Source: CF-13 sp035279665 (GTDB taxonomy: Bacteria > Chloroflexota > Dormibacteria > CF-121). Taken from it: 64,000 nt of DNA. Positions 41,908 through 49,627 of the stretch are shown here, piece by piece. Position 1 is the stretch's first letter; the number at the start of each line of letters is the position of its first letter. The notes under the pieces are model-generated. The model saw only the letters and a program-made list of their open reading frames with translations, had not been told where the DNA came from and made no database searches. The stretch spans positions 1-64,000 of the forward strand of contig DATEHI010000011.1 of assembly GCA_035279665.1 (NCBI GenBank), written 5' to 3'. A program made the translations under genes and the position numbers.

Positions 41908-42495
41908 CTACTGAGACGGGTTCGAGCCATACACCGGCTGGAGCTCAGCTGCGCGCTGGCTGCAGCGGATGATGAGCCAGGCGACACCGGCCGCCATCAG
42001 GAGGTCGCCAATACTGACTAACGACGAGTGGCCGCCGATGCTGGGGATGGTCAGGATGTCGCCCATGAACCAAAGGCCCTGCGGGTGGTCGAGGGCGATG
42101 TGCAGGGGGTCGAGGCCGCCTTTGAGAAGGGCCAGGATGGGTGAGCTCGGGTCGGCGTCGCGGGGCAATAGGACCGGCATGCGGCCGCCGAAGGCAACGA
42201 TCACGATCAGATTGAGTGTCAAGCCGACCCCGAAAAGCAGTGCGCCGGGGATCCGCCGGTTGAACCAGACAACCCCCAGGAGCAGGAGGGCTCCGATTAT
42301 GTTCAGCGGCCTGGCAACGGTGACAGCCATCTCTGTGTGAGCGGTCCCGAGCAGCGCGACGACGACCTTGACCACAAACGCCGCCAGGAGCAACTCGATA
42401 TGCCGGATGCGGACCTGGCTGAGCCGCCGCACGTCTCCGCCAATCAGGACGGCAATGGCCAGCGCGGCAGCAATGACCGCGAAGAACAGGAACAC
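41908..42495 (-). CDS. DUF5317 membrane protein
   Basis: 195 residues, five to six helices. RHIELLLAAFVVKVVVALLG, AFGGRMPVLLPRDADPSSPI and WFMGDILTIPSIGGHSSLVS (the GD..P.P.....S.GD pattern) are typical of DUF5317. Function unknown. It ends four bases from the HD-GYP/MFS gene stop side and lies in the same transcription direction. Confidence 0.82.
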   Translation of the reverse strand: MFLFFAVIAAALAIAVLIGGDVRRLSQVRIRHIELLLAAFVVKVVVALLGTAHTEMAVTVARPLNIIGALLLLGVVWFNRRIPGALLFGVGLTLNLIVIVAFGGRMPVLLPRDADPSSPILALLKGGLDPLHIALDHPQGLWFMGDILTIPSIGGHSSLVSIGDLLMAAGVAWLIIRCSQRAAELQPVYGSNPSQ

Positions 42496-42498
42496 TTC

Positions 42499-45054
42499 CT
42501 ACCCGGAGGCGGCCGCCTTTAGCGGTTCAGAAACTGGCACCTTGCGCAGAGACGCGTTTCTCAGATCAGGGAAGGCGAAGCCGACCACTGCCGCACACAC
42601 GAGAAGGAATCCTGCCGCAACAAACACCAGCGGCGCTCCGAGTCGATCGGTAAGTGGGCCCGACAGCCCCATCCCCGCAAGTAGACCCAGTTGGACTAAA
42701 AGGAAACGGATGGACATCACTCGGCCCCGCACCCGATCAGGAGCCTCGGCTTGGGTAACGGAAATCAATGAGACGTAGTAAATCGTGTTTGCCACTCCGC
42801 TGAGAAACAAGAAGACGGCAGCCGTCGGAACGCTTCGGGAAAATCCAGTAAGGGCAGCGGCGAGCCCGGTACCGCCAACGCCGGCAAGGATCAGGACTCC
42901 AGCAGGCCATCGGTTCATGACTCCCGGTGCGGTAAGGGCGCCGACGATGGCGCCGGCCCCAATGGCGGCTTCGAGCGCTCCATATCCGAAGGCGCCACCG
43001 CCCAGAGGCCCAAACGCCATCACCACGAGGATTGGGACTGTCAGACTACCGAAGATTACGGCGAAAAACGTCAGTCCCATCGTCGATCGCAACGTTCGGT
43101 TGGTCAAGACGAAACGACTCCCTTCCTTGATGTCGTCCAACAACCGGACCGTACGGGCCTGAATACGACTCCGGTCCGCAACCCCGAGCAGAGTGAGTGC
43201 TGACACGATGAAGGTGGCTGCGTCCACGATGAAGAGTGGCTGCCACGAGGCGACGGCTGCGATAAGCCCGGCCAGGGAATACCCCAACAACTCCATCGTC
43301 TTCTCGGACGACGAAATGAGGCTGTTGGCCTTGACGAGGAACTCGGCCGGCACCAGGTTCGGCAGAATTGCTTGCTTGGCCGGGTTAAATAGTGTGCTCG
43401 CTGTCGCGACCAGGAAGACCACGATAAACACCGCTGGTAACCAGGTCAGGGCCAAGAAGGGGATCGTAATGGTCAGGACGGCCCGCGTGATATCGGTCAG
43501 GATCATGACCCGCTGCCGATTGAAGCGATCGACAAGTGCGCCCGCGATCAACCCAAAGAATACGGTCGGTGCGGCTTTCGCGATAAGGCCGAGTGCCACC
43601 ATGGAAGGCGAGTGGGTAACCAGGTAGAGCATGATGGCCAGGCCAGTCGTATTCATCATGTCGCCGAAGTAGGAAATGGCCTGCCCGATCCACAGTAGAC
43701 GAAAGGGTCTGATAGCGAGGACTTCTCGGAAGCGAATTGATCGTGCGGCTGGAGCGACAGGCCCCTCCAGGTGGACACCCCACCGCTCAGCGACGATCCT
43801 TTCGAGCGCGGCGATTACTTTCGGGTCGTACCACGTCCCTGCGAGGCTGTGGAGTTCGCGTATCGCTTCCTCGGGGGTCTTGACCGTTGGTCGAAAGACC
43901 CGCGCCTGGGTGATGGTATCGAAGGCGTCGCACGCGTTAACGATTCGAGAGCCAATCGGTATCTCTTCGGCCCTGATACCGTCGGGATACCCTGCCCCGT
44001 CCCACCTCTCGTGGTGATGACGCAGTATCTCCGAGACTTCTCTTTGCTCGGGGTGCTCCGCGAGAATCTGGGCGCCCTCAACGGGATGGGTCTTGATGAT
44101 CTCGTACTCTTCGGGGGTCAACTTTCCAGGCTTGAGCAGGATCGAATCGGGAATGGCGATCTTCCCGAGGTCATGGAGAATGCCACCGACCCTGATCGTG
44201 TTGGATGCCTCGTCAGACATACCCAGCAGGCGTGCCACCGATTCGCTAAGTTCGCCGACACGTTGGGAGTGACCAAATGTCTGGCCGTCGCGCTTGTCAA
44301 CGACGCGGCTCTGCATGATGTACGAGTCGCGCAACCAAGTATCAAGTTGGCGCTGTTTCTGGATACTGGCTCGGTAGATGAGAAGCGGTGCGTATAGCAA
44401 GAAGACCACGAGCCGGTCGGTAAACCGCGGGCCCGCGACCAGGTGAGCCACGAGCACACCCGTTAGCGGAAGCGCCAGGTAGGTAAGTGCATTGCCGGAG
44501 AGCGCCCCCTTGATTGTTGCGATCAATCCAGTTCCCCGCACCAGGCTGATCGAGGTGGCCATCAATGTCGTGTTCAGGGCGATTGTCATCACGGCTGCCA
44601 GGAACAAGAGAAATGGCGTTGTAGTTGGGCTGTGTTGGAGGCCATCCGAAACCAGGAGACTAGGGATGCCATACGAGAGAATCCACATCCCGCGGTTGAA
44701 GGCAAATCGGTTCCACGGAATCTGCTTTCCCGGAACCCGGAGGTCGATGGTGCCGAGGGCAGCCGCGGTCATCACCGCCCAGGGAGGCAGTGGCAAGGCG
44801 ACGGCGCCGAAGAGCGGCGCCAGGGTGACCGACAGCGAGCCTCCGCCGCGGGTCTCAATCGGGGCGAGACCGGACAGAAACGTCAGCACGAGCAGGACCA
44901 ACAGCTCCTGATAGGTGCTATCGGTAAGCAGGTCGGCGCCGCTCCGCCACGGTGCGGCTTGCACCAAGGTCCAGATCCAGAGCGCCAAGCCACCGACCGC
45001 TATGGCCCAGATGTAACGAGGGGCGAGCCAGCTACGGCGCATCCAAGAGCCCAC
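42499..45054 (-). CDS. Membrane HD-GYP phosphodiesterase fused to an MFS transporter
   Basis: 851 residues from GTG. Residues ~12-230: seven or so helices (MASE-like). Residues ~250-425: complete HD-GYP domain (GHSQRVGELSESVARLLG, LHDLGKIAIPDSIL with HD at ~294-295, HHHERWDGAGYPDG at ~347-359, NACDAFDTIT). Residues ~445-840: MFS_3-type transporter (RPFRLLWIGQAISYFGDMMN, GALVDRFNRQRVMIL). HD-GYP domains hydrolyse cyclic di-GMP. Fusion to a full exporter on one chain is unusual and suggests nucleotide control of transport. No stop or frameshift separates the halves. Confidence 0.9.
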   Translation of the reverse strand: MGSWMRRSWLAPRYIWAIAVGGLALWIWTLVQAAPWRSGADLLTDSTYQELLVLLVLTFLSGLAPIETRGGGSLSVTLAPLFGAVALPLPPWAVMTAAALGTIDLRVPGKQIPWNRFAFNRGMWILSYGIPSLLVSDGLQHSPTTTPFLLFLAAVMTIALNTTLMATSISLVRGTGLIATIKGALSGNALTYLALPLTGVLVAHLVAGPRFTDRLVVFLLYAPLLIYRASIQKQRQLDTWLRDSYIMQSRVVDKRDGQTFGHSQRVGELSESVARLLGMSDEASNTIRVGGILHDLGKIAIPDSILLKPGKLTPEEYEIIKTHPVEGAQILAEHPEQREVSEILRHHHERWDGAGYPDGIRAEEIPIGSRIVNACDAFDTITQARVFRPTVKTPEEAIRELHSLAGTWYDPKVIAALERIVAERWGVHLEGPVAPAARSIRFREVLAIRPFRLLWIGQAISYFGDMMNTTGLAIMLYLVTHSPSMVALGLIAKAAPTVFFGLIAGALVDRFNRQRVMILTDITRAVLTITIPFLALTWLPAVFIVVFLVATASTLFNPAKQAILPNLVPAEFLVKANSLISSSEKTMELLGYSLAGLIAAVASWQPLFIVDAATFIVSALTLLGVADRSRIQARTVRLLDDIKEGSRFVLTNRTLRSTMGLTFFAVIFGSLTVPILVVMAFGPLGGGAFGYGALEAAIGAGAIVGALTAPGVMNRWPAGVLILAGVGGTGLAAALTGFSRSVPTAAVFLFLSGVANTIYYVSLISVTQAEAPDRVRGRVMSIRFLLVQLGLLAGMGLSGPLTDRLGAPLVFVAAGFLLVCAAVVGFAFPDLRNASLRKVPVSEPLKAAASG

Positions 45055-45099
45055 AGTATCCTATGGGATAACTTCTGTACCCACCGTTTCTGGCCGCAA

Positions 45100-45130
45100 A
45101 AAAAGCCCGGGCTCTTGCCCGGGCTTCTTT
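45100..45130. terminator. Bidirectional terminator
   Basis: GCCCGGGC (45105-45112), loop TCTT, GCCCGGGC (45117-45124), with an A-run before and TTCTTT after. It lies just past the stop of the small membrane peptide gene on the minus strand and upstream of the HD-GYP/MFS gene. Confidence 0.88.
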
Positions 45131-45141
45131 ATATCAGCGAG

Positions 45142-45216
45142 CTACCAACCCCAGCCGGCGCCGCCGGCCACGATGGCACCAAGCAGGCCGACGACAACGA
45201 CAATCAACTTCTTCAT
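45142..45216 (-). CDS. Small single-helix membrane peptide
   Basis: 24 codons: MKKLIVVVVGLLGAIVAG then GAGWGW. A two-Lys start, one hydrophobic helix and an aromatic end. GGGGGTGG lies about eight bases before the ATG, and a strong terminator follows 12 bases after the stop. The small size limits confidence, but the RBS-ORF-terminator arrangement supports expression. Function unknown; it sits just past the 3' end of the kinase/regulator pair. Confidence 0.55.
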   Translation of the reverse strand: MKKLIVVVVGLLGAIVAGGAGWGW

Positions 45217-45358
45217 CGCGACCACCCCCACGTATAAGATTCCTCGAAAGCCGCGCAGAGGACTCCCTTGGTATTCACCAAGGTAGCGCCCTCGGACCGC
45301 CGCGTAAATCTGTCCACAGGTCGCCAGACCGACCTGTTGATAGCGAACTAATGTTCGG

Positions 45359-46003
45359 CTAGATGTCCAGTTGGACCGCTTGTGCTGCCGCCTCGGCGCG
45401 GGTTCGCACCTGGAGCTTGCGGTAGATGTTCCGGAGATGCGACTTGATCGTCCCCTCACCCAGGCCCAGGCGATTGGCGATCGCCTTGTTGCTCATCCCC
45501 ACAACCACCATCCGGAGGATCTGGGTCTCGCGCTCGGTGAGCGGTTCCGCCAGGGGCCGGCGCGATCTCTTTAGGGTTGAGCCCAGCCGCACGATGACCC
45601 GGCGGGTCAGCTGGTCATCGAGCTGGAAGTGGCCGGCGTGGGCTTCCTGGATGCTGCGGGCCAGGCTCGCCGGGTCGACATCCTTCAACACATAGCCGGA
45701 CGCCCCTGCGGCGACCATCTCGACAATGTCCTCTTCCGCCTCGGAGATCGTCAGGGCCAGCACCACCCGGTCGGGGTTCTCCTCCTTGATGGCGCGGGTG
45801 GCGGCGATTCCGCCCATTTCCGGCATGTTGAGGTCCATGAGGATCACGTCCGGCTTCAGCCGCCGGGATCGCTCGACCGCCTGCCGTCCGGTCATCGCTT
45901 CGCCCACGATGTCGATCTCGGGGAAGTCGCGCAGCATGCCCTGGACACCAGCCCGGAAAATGGGCCGATCGTCGGCGATCAGGACGCGGACCCGATCGTT
46001 CAC
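45359..46003 (-). CDS. NarL/FixJ-family response regulator
   Basis: 214 residues. Receiver: VRVLIADDRPIFRAGVQGML, phospho-Asp in VILMDLNMPEMGG, Thr in LALTISEAEEDI (LTIS), Lys in GYVLKDVDPASL. LuxR-type HTH at ~150-210 (LTERETQILRMVVVGMSNKA, GLGEGTIKSHLRNIYRKL). Its ATG overlaps the stop of the kinase gene (ATGA), making a cognate pair. Confidence 0.95.
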   Translation of the reverse strand: MNDRVRVLIADDRPIFRAGVQGMLRDFPEIDIVGEAMTGRQAVERSRRLKPDVILMDLNMPEMGGIAATRAIKEENPDRVVLALTISEAEEDIVEMVAAGASGYVLKDVDPASLARSIQEAHAGHFQLDDQLTRRVIVRLGSTLKRSRRPLAEPLTERETQILRMVVVGMSNKAIANRLGLGEGTIKSHLRNIYRKLQVRTRAEAAAQAVQLDI

Positions 46004-47652
46004 TCGGCCCGGTCCGCAGGGCCGATGAGCGTCACGACGGTGCCTTCCAACGATTGGCTCACGATTTCGAGCGTTCCCCCCATCAGCTCGGCCCGCTCGC
46101 GCATCCCCACCAGTCCGTAGGAGCCGACTTTCCGGGGGTCTTCGGCCACCCGGCGCACGTCAAAGCCGCGGCCGTCGTCGCGGACTGTCATCACCCAGGG
46201 AGCCGATGACAGATCGAGGACGACCCAGAGGTTGCGCGCTCGCGAGTGCTTGCGGACGTTCGAGAGGCTCTCACGGAGCACCTGGAAGATGACCTCCTTC
46301 TGCTCCGCGGCGATGGTGTTCTCCTCGCCGCGAATGTTGACGTTGGTTTCGACCAGGTTCACCCGCCCGAACTGGTCGACCAGCTTCAACAGCGAGGCCA
46401 GCAACCCCTCGGAACGGATGGTTTTAGGCCGCAGCGACTGCAGGATGTTGCGCGCACCGCCCAGGATCTCCTCCGACATTGAGCGCAGCTGCGGCAGCAA
46501 CTGGCTCGCATCGTCAGGATCGCGCTCCCGGCGTTGTTCGTAATACTTGAAGAGCGCGACTACCGCCGCCAGGTCGGAGGCGAGCCCGTCGTGGATCTCG
46601 CGGGCCAGGTTCAGCCGCTCCTGCAGGACGGCGACCTCCGCGACTTTGCTGGCCAGGCTGTGTGCCCGCAGCGCGGCCACCGCCTCTACCGCCAGGTCCT
46701 CCAGCCGGACGGCATCGCGCCGGTCCAGCCGCCATGGAGTGCGCCGCAGAAGGGCCAGCACCCCGATCGGCCGCTCGAGTGGAGGCGATAGGGCAATCGC
46801 GGCGAACCCCCGGTAGCCGGCGTCCACCCACGCGGACTCGTCCGGGGTCAGTTCCTCGTTTGCGAGGTCCTCGACGGTGAAGACCTCGTTATGCTCGAGG
46901 GCTTTCCGGAGGAGACCACTGCTGATGGATGCGACGCCCTCGGGTGCCGCCAGCGACTCCGTCGGGACGCCGGCGCGAAGGACGAAGCGCCGCTGCTCGC
47001 CTAGCGTGTACACCTGACTGGCGTCCACCTGGAGCAGATCGAGAGCTTGCTGGGCCGCCGCCAGCAGGATGGTCTGAAGGTAGCCGGCCATCTGCTCGGG
47101 TACCAGACGCGCAGCCGGGACCTCGGCCGAGGCGGGCGCCGGTTGGGTCGGCGGCCCAGGTGCCGCGGTGTCGGCTGGTTCAGTCGCCACCTCGGGAGGT
47201 GGCGGCGCGGTGATGGCTGGGGCTGGTTCCGGCGAAGGCTCGGGAGGCGCGGGTGTGACGGCGACCGGTTCAGTGGCTGCCTCGGGAGCCGACGGTGTAA
47301 CAGCGACCGGCTCCACTGGAGCCTCGGGAACAGTTGGCTCGGGGCGGATGGCAGGCTGGGTCCGCTCCATCGAGCGGGCGAAGAGCTCGAAGAAGTGGTC
47401 GAGCACCGCGCGCTCGTCCGGACTCAGCTCGCCGTTCACGCCGGCGATCATCTCGGCAGCACTAGCGCGGGGCTCGTGCCACGCCGCGCCGGACTCGGCC
47501 GTACCGCGGCGGAGCCGGCGGATCAGCTCACGAAGCCGCTCGGCAGCCGCCGCCCGCTCTTCATCGCTCGGCTCGCGGGCGCGGACATGCGCCAGCTGCT
47601 CCGCAATTTCCGGGAAGTTGACCTCGAGGTAGTGAACAAGGACGTCGTGCAT
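46000..47652 (-). CDS. NarX/DesK-type histidine kinase with GAF domain
   Basis: 550 residues, no membrane helix. Residues ~1-90 helical. Residues ~100-175: Pro/Ala/Glu-rich linker with PVAVTP repeated. Residues ~185-345: GAF sensor (LDLLQVDASQVYTLGEQRRF, VEAVAALRAHSLASK). HisKA_3 follows with the phospho-His in LAREIHDGLASDLAAVVAL (~365). HATPase (~440-548) has LRESLSNVRKHSRARNLWVV, VRDDGRGFD and GLVGMRERAELMGGTLEI. A soluble sensor; ligand unknown. Divergent from the GGDEF gene. Confidence 0.93.
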   Translation of the reverse strand: MHDVLVHYLEVNFPEIAEQLAHVRAREPSDEERAAAAERLRELIRRLRRGTAESGAAWHEPRASAAEMIAGVNGELSPDERAVLDHFFELFARSMERTQPAIRPEPTVPEAPVEPVAVTPSAPEAATEPVAVTPAPPEPSPEPAPAITAPPPPEVATEPADTAAPGPPTQPAPASAEVPAARLVPEQMAGYLQTILLAAAQQALDLLQVDASQVYTLGEQRRFVLRAGVPTESLAAPEGVASISSGLLRKALEHNEVFTVEDLANEELTPDESAWVDAGYRGFAAIALSPPLERPIGVLALLRRTPWRLDRRDAVRLEDLAVEAVAALRAHSLASKVAEVAVLQERLNLAREIHDGLASDLAAVVALFKYYEQRRERDPDDASQLLPQLRSMSEEILGGARNILQSLRPKTIRSEGLLASLLKLVDQFGRVNLVETNVNIRGEENTIAAEQKEVIFQVLRESLSNVRKHSRARNLWVVLDLSSAPWVMTVRDDGRGFDVRRVAEDPRKVGSYGLVGMRERAELMGGTLEIVSQSLEGTVVTLIGPADRAE

Positions 47653-47815
47653 TGTCTTTTGAGTAGGGACTTCAAACTATCGAAGTCGGGAAAGAAAGTT
47701 TTGTCAAGGGCAGTTCGGCGGATGTCCGTTAAGACGATAACCGTGTACAAAGATGTTACGGGAGCCAAAGCTATAATGGCTAAGTCGCGGCTTTCCCCAG
47801 GACTTGTGATCTTTA

Positions 47816-49309
47816 TTGACTGCTGAAACCGCCAGCATCCGGCTTTCCTACATCATCAACCACGATGTGACGAAGGCCGCGATGCAGAACTTCTCGGCCC
47901 GGACGGGCATATCCCTGGCTGCCGACTCCACAGACGGCTACCAGATCCCGCCCGGGCTACCGCAGAACGATTTCTGCCTGATCATGCAGAACTTTGGACG
48001 CTGCGAAATGGTGCCCAACGCCTCGGCGCCGCTTCACGGTGATGAGCCCCAGCTGCGCTATGACGGCGCACAGATCGGGCACTTGATCGTCCCCATCTGC
48101 GACGGCCGCCACCTGCTCGGGCGGTTGGTCAGCGAGCCATTCGCCGTTACGAAGCCGGAGTTCGCGACGGTCTACGAGCTGGCGCGCGCGCTCCCGGTGC
48201 ATCCGGACAATCTGATGCGCGCGGTGCAGTCAGTACCCGTCGTTTCCCAGCCGCAAATCATGGAAGCGGCCAACCTCGTTCACACGCTGGTGCAGCACGT
48301 AGTCGCCCAGAATTACAAACACCAGGACGAGCTCACGGTGCTGCGCGCCTTCGACAGCATCATGACCAATCTCAGTTACGAAGTCCTGAGCGACATGATC
48401 CTCAACCTGGGGACCCGGCTGCTCCGCGGCCAGGCATCCCTTCTGTTCCTCGCCGGTGAGCAAGGACAGCGCGAAGAAGCCTATACGGGGCCGGAACCCA
48501 ATGGCACCGGCGACCTTCGCCGGCTGCTGGTCGAAATGTCGGACTTCGTCCTGCAGTCGAAGCGGCCGCTGTCCGTCCCGGACGCCTCGCAAAGCCCCTG
48601 GACGCAACACCTGCTGGGCCGCCATGACGTACAGGGCTCGATCACGATCACGCCGCTTCTCCAGCAGGATCGCCTTCGCGGCACGCTCGGCATTTATGCG
48701 ACCGACGCCAGCCGCGACCCGGAGTCGGACCTCCACCTACTTTCGATGCTCGCGGCGCAGGCCGTCAACAGCCTGGTCATGCTCGAGCGGTTGGTCGCCA
48801 GTGAGGAGCAGGCGCTCACGGACAGCCTCACCGGCCTCTACAACTACCGCTTCTTCCAGGAGAGCCTGCAGCGCGAGCTGAGCCGGGCCTCGCGCAGCAA
48901 GGCCCCCCTATCCCTGATCGTGCTCGACCTGGACAATTTCAAGGTCATCAACGACAACTACGGCCATCCCGTGGGCGACCGCGTGCTTCGTCACCTCGCC
49001 GATCTGATCCAGCGCCACAGCCGCAAGGCGAACGTCGTCGTCCGCTACGGCGGCGACGAATTCTGCATCATCGTCCCGGAGGGCGACCTCGATACGGCGC
49101 GGGGGGTCGCCGAGCGCGTGCTCACCGAAATCCGCAACAGCCCTTACGGCGACGAGGCCCATGGCGTGCCACCCGTGACCCTCACGGTCAGCGCCGGCGT
49201 CACCGCCTACCGCCCCGAGGAGGACAACGCTTTTTCCTTCTTCAAGCGGGCCGACGAGAACCTGCTCACCGCCAAGCGCACCGGTAAGGACCGCGTCGTC
49301 GCCGAATAA
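47816..49309 (+). CDS. PocR-GAF-GGDEF diguanylate cyclase
   Basis: 497 residues from TTG. Residues ~20-135: PocR-type sensor (FCLIMQNFGRCEMVPNASAP, GHLIVPICDGRHLLGRLVSE). Residues ~180-335: GAF. GGDEF domain ~345-495: LTDSLTGLYNYRFFQESLQR, LDLDNFKVINDNYGHPVGDR, RYGGDEFCIIVPEG, TVSAGVTAYRP. The active-site loop is intact. The inhibitory I-site RxxD five residues upstream reads RKAN, so product inhibition is probably lost. It makes cyclic di-GMP; the HD-GYP/MFS fusion 2.8 kb away would degrade it. A TATAAT at 47772-47777 may be its -10. Confidence 0.92.
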   Translation: MTAETASIRLSYIINHDVTKAAMQNFSARTGISLAADSTDGYQIPPGLPQNDFCLIMQNFGRCEMVPNASAPLHGDEPQLRYDGAQIGHLIVPICDGRHLLGRLVSEPFAVTKPEFATVYELARALPVHPDNLMRAVQSVPVVSQPQIMEAANLVHTLVQHVVAQNYKHQDELTVLRAFDSIMTNLSYEVLSDMILNLGTRLLRGQASLLFLAGEQGQREEAYTGPEPNGTGDLRRLLVEMSDFVLQSKRPLSVPDASQSPWTQHLLGRHDVQGSITITPLLQQDRLRGTLGIYATDASRDPESDLHLLSMLAAQAVNSLVMLERLVASEEQALTDSLTGLYNYRFFQESLQRELSRASRSKAPLSLIVLDLDNFKVINDNYGHPVGDRVLRHLADLIQRHSRKANVVVRYGGDEFCIIVPEGDLDTARGVAERVLTEIRNSPYGDEAHGVPPVTLTVSAGVTAYRPEEDNAFSFFKRADENLLTAKRTGKDRVVAE

Positions 49310-49310
49310 G

Positions 49311-49586
49311 TCAGCGGCGCCGGTAAGGCCGCCCCATCGCTCGGCGAAGCAGCCACGGGATGGTGGCCGCCACGAGCGGCTGACCCAGGAACGAGGACAG
49401 CGTTTCTAGCTTGGGGAACAACTCTGAGGCCGTGTGCTCCAGGGCAAAGCCGTGCTCGTTGAGCCGGGTCGTCAATCGTTCTAACTCGGTCGCTTCCTCC
49501 AGGGCGTAGGCGGAAAGCTCGGCGGCGCGCCGTGATGTCCGGCGATAGGCGCGCCACACGGAAACGATCGCGTAGATGAGCAACAC
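49311..49586 (-). CDS. Small membrane-anchored hypothetical protein
   Basis: 91 residues from GTG 49586. Hydrophobic coding sequence continues upstream without a usual start (LAAIAIALAAIGLVLL up to the gyrA stop region), so the N-terminal helix may be longer than annotated. A helix, then a basic turn (YAIVSVWRAYRRTSRRAAEL), a coiled region, and a C-terminal tail ending GRPYRRR. Function unknown. It follows gyrA on the same strand with 41 bases or less between them. Confidence 0.55.
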   Translation of the reverse strand: MLLIYAIVSVWRAYRRTSRRAAELSAYALEEATELERLTTRLNEHGFALEHTASELFPKLETLSSFLGQPLVAATIPWLLRRAMGRPYRRR

Positions 49587-49627
49587 CAGGCCGATGGCGG
49601 CCAGGGCGATGGCGATCGCAGCGAGCG

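Noticed and set aside
47101..47340. Short tandem repeats in the histidine kinase gene as a mobile or CRISPR-like repeat.
   Set aside because: They encode a Pro/Ala/Glu linker (PVAVTP units) in frame; spacing is irregular and there are no spacers. No CRISPR array was found in the window.
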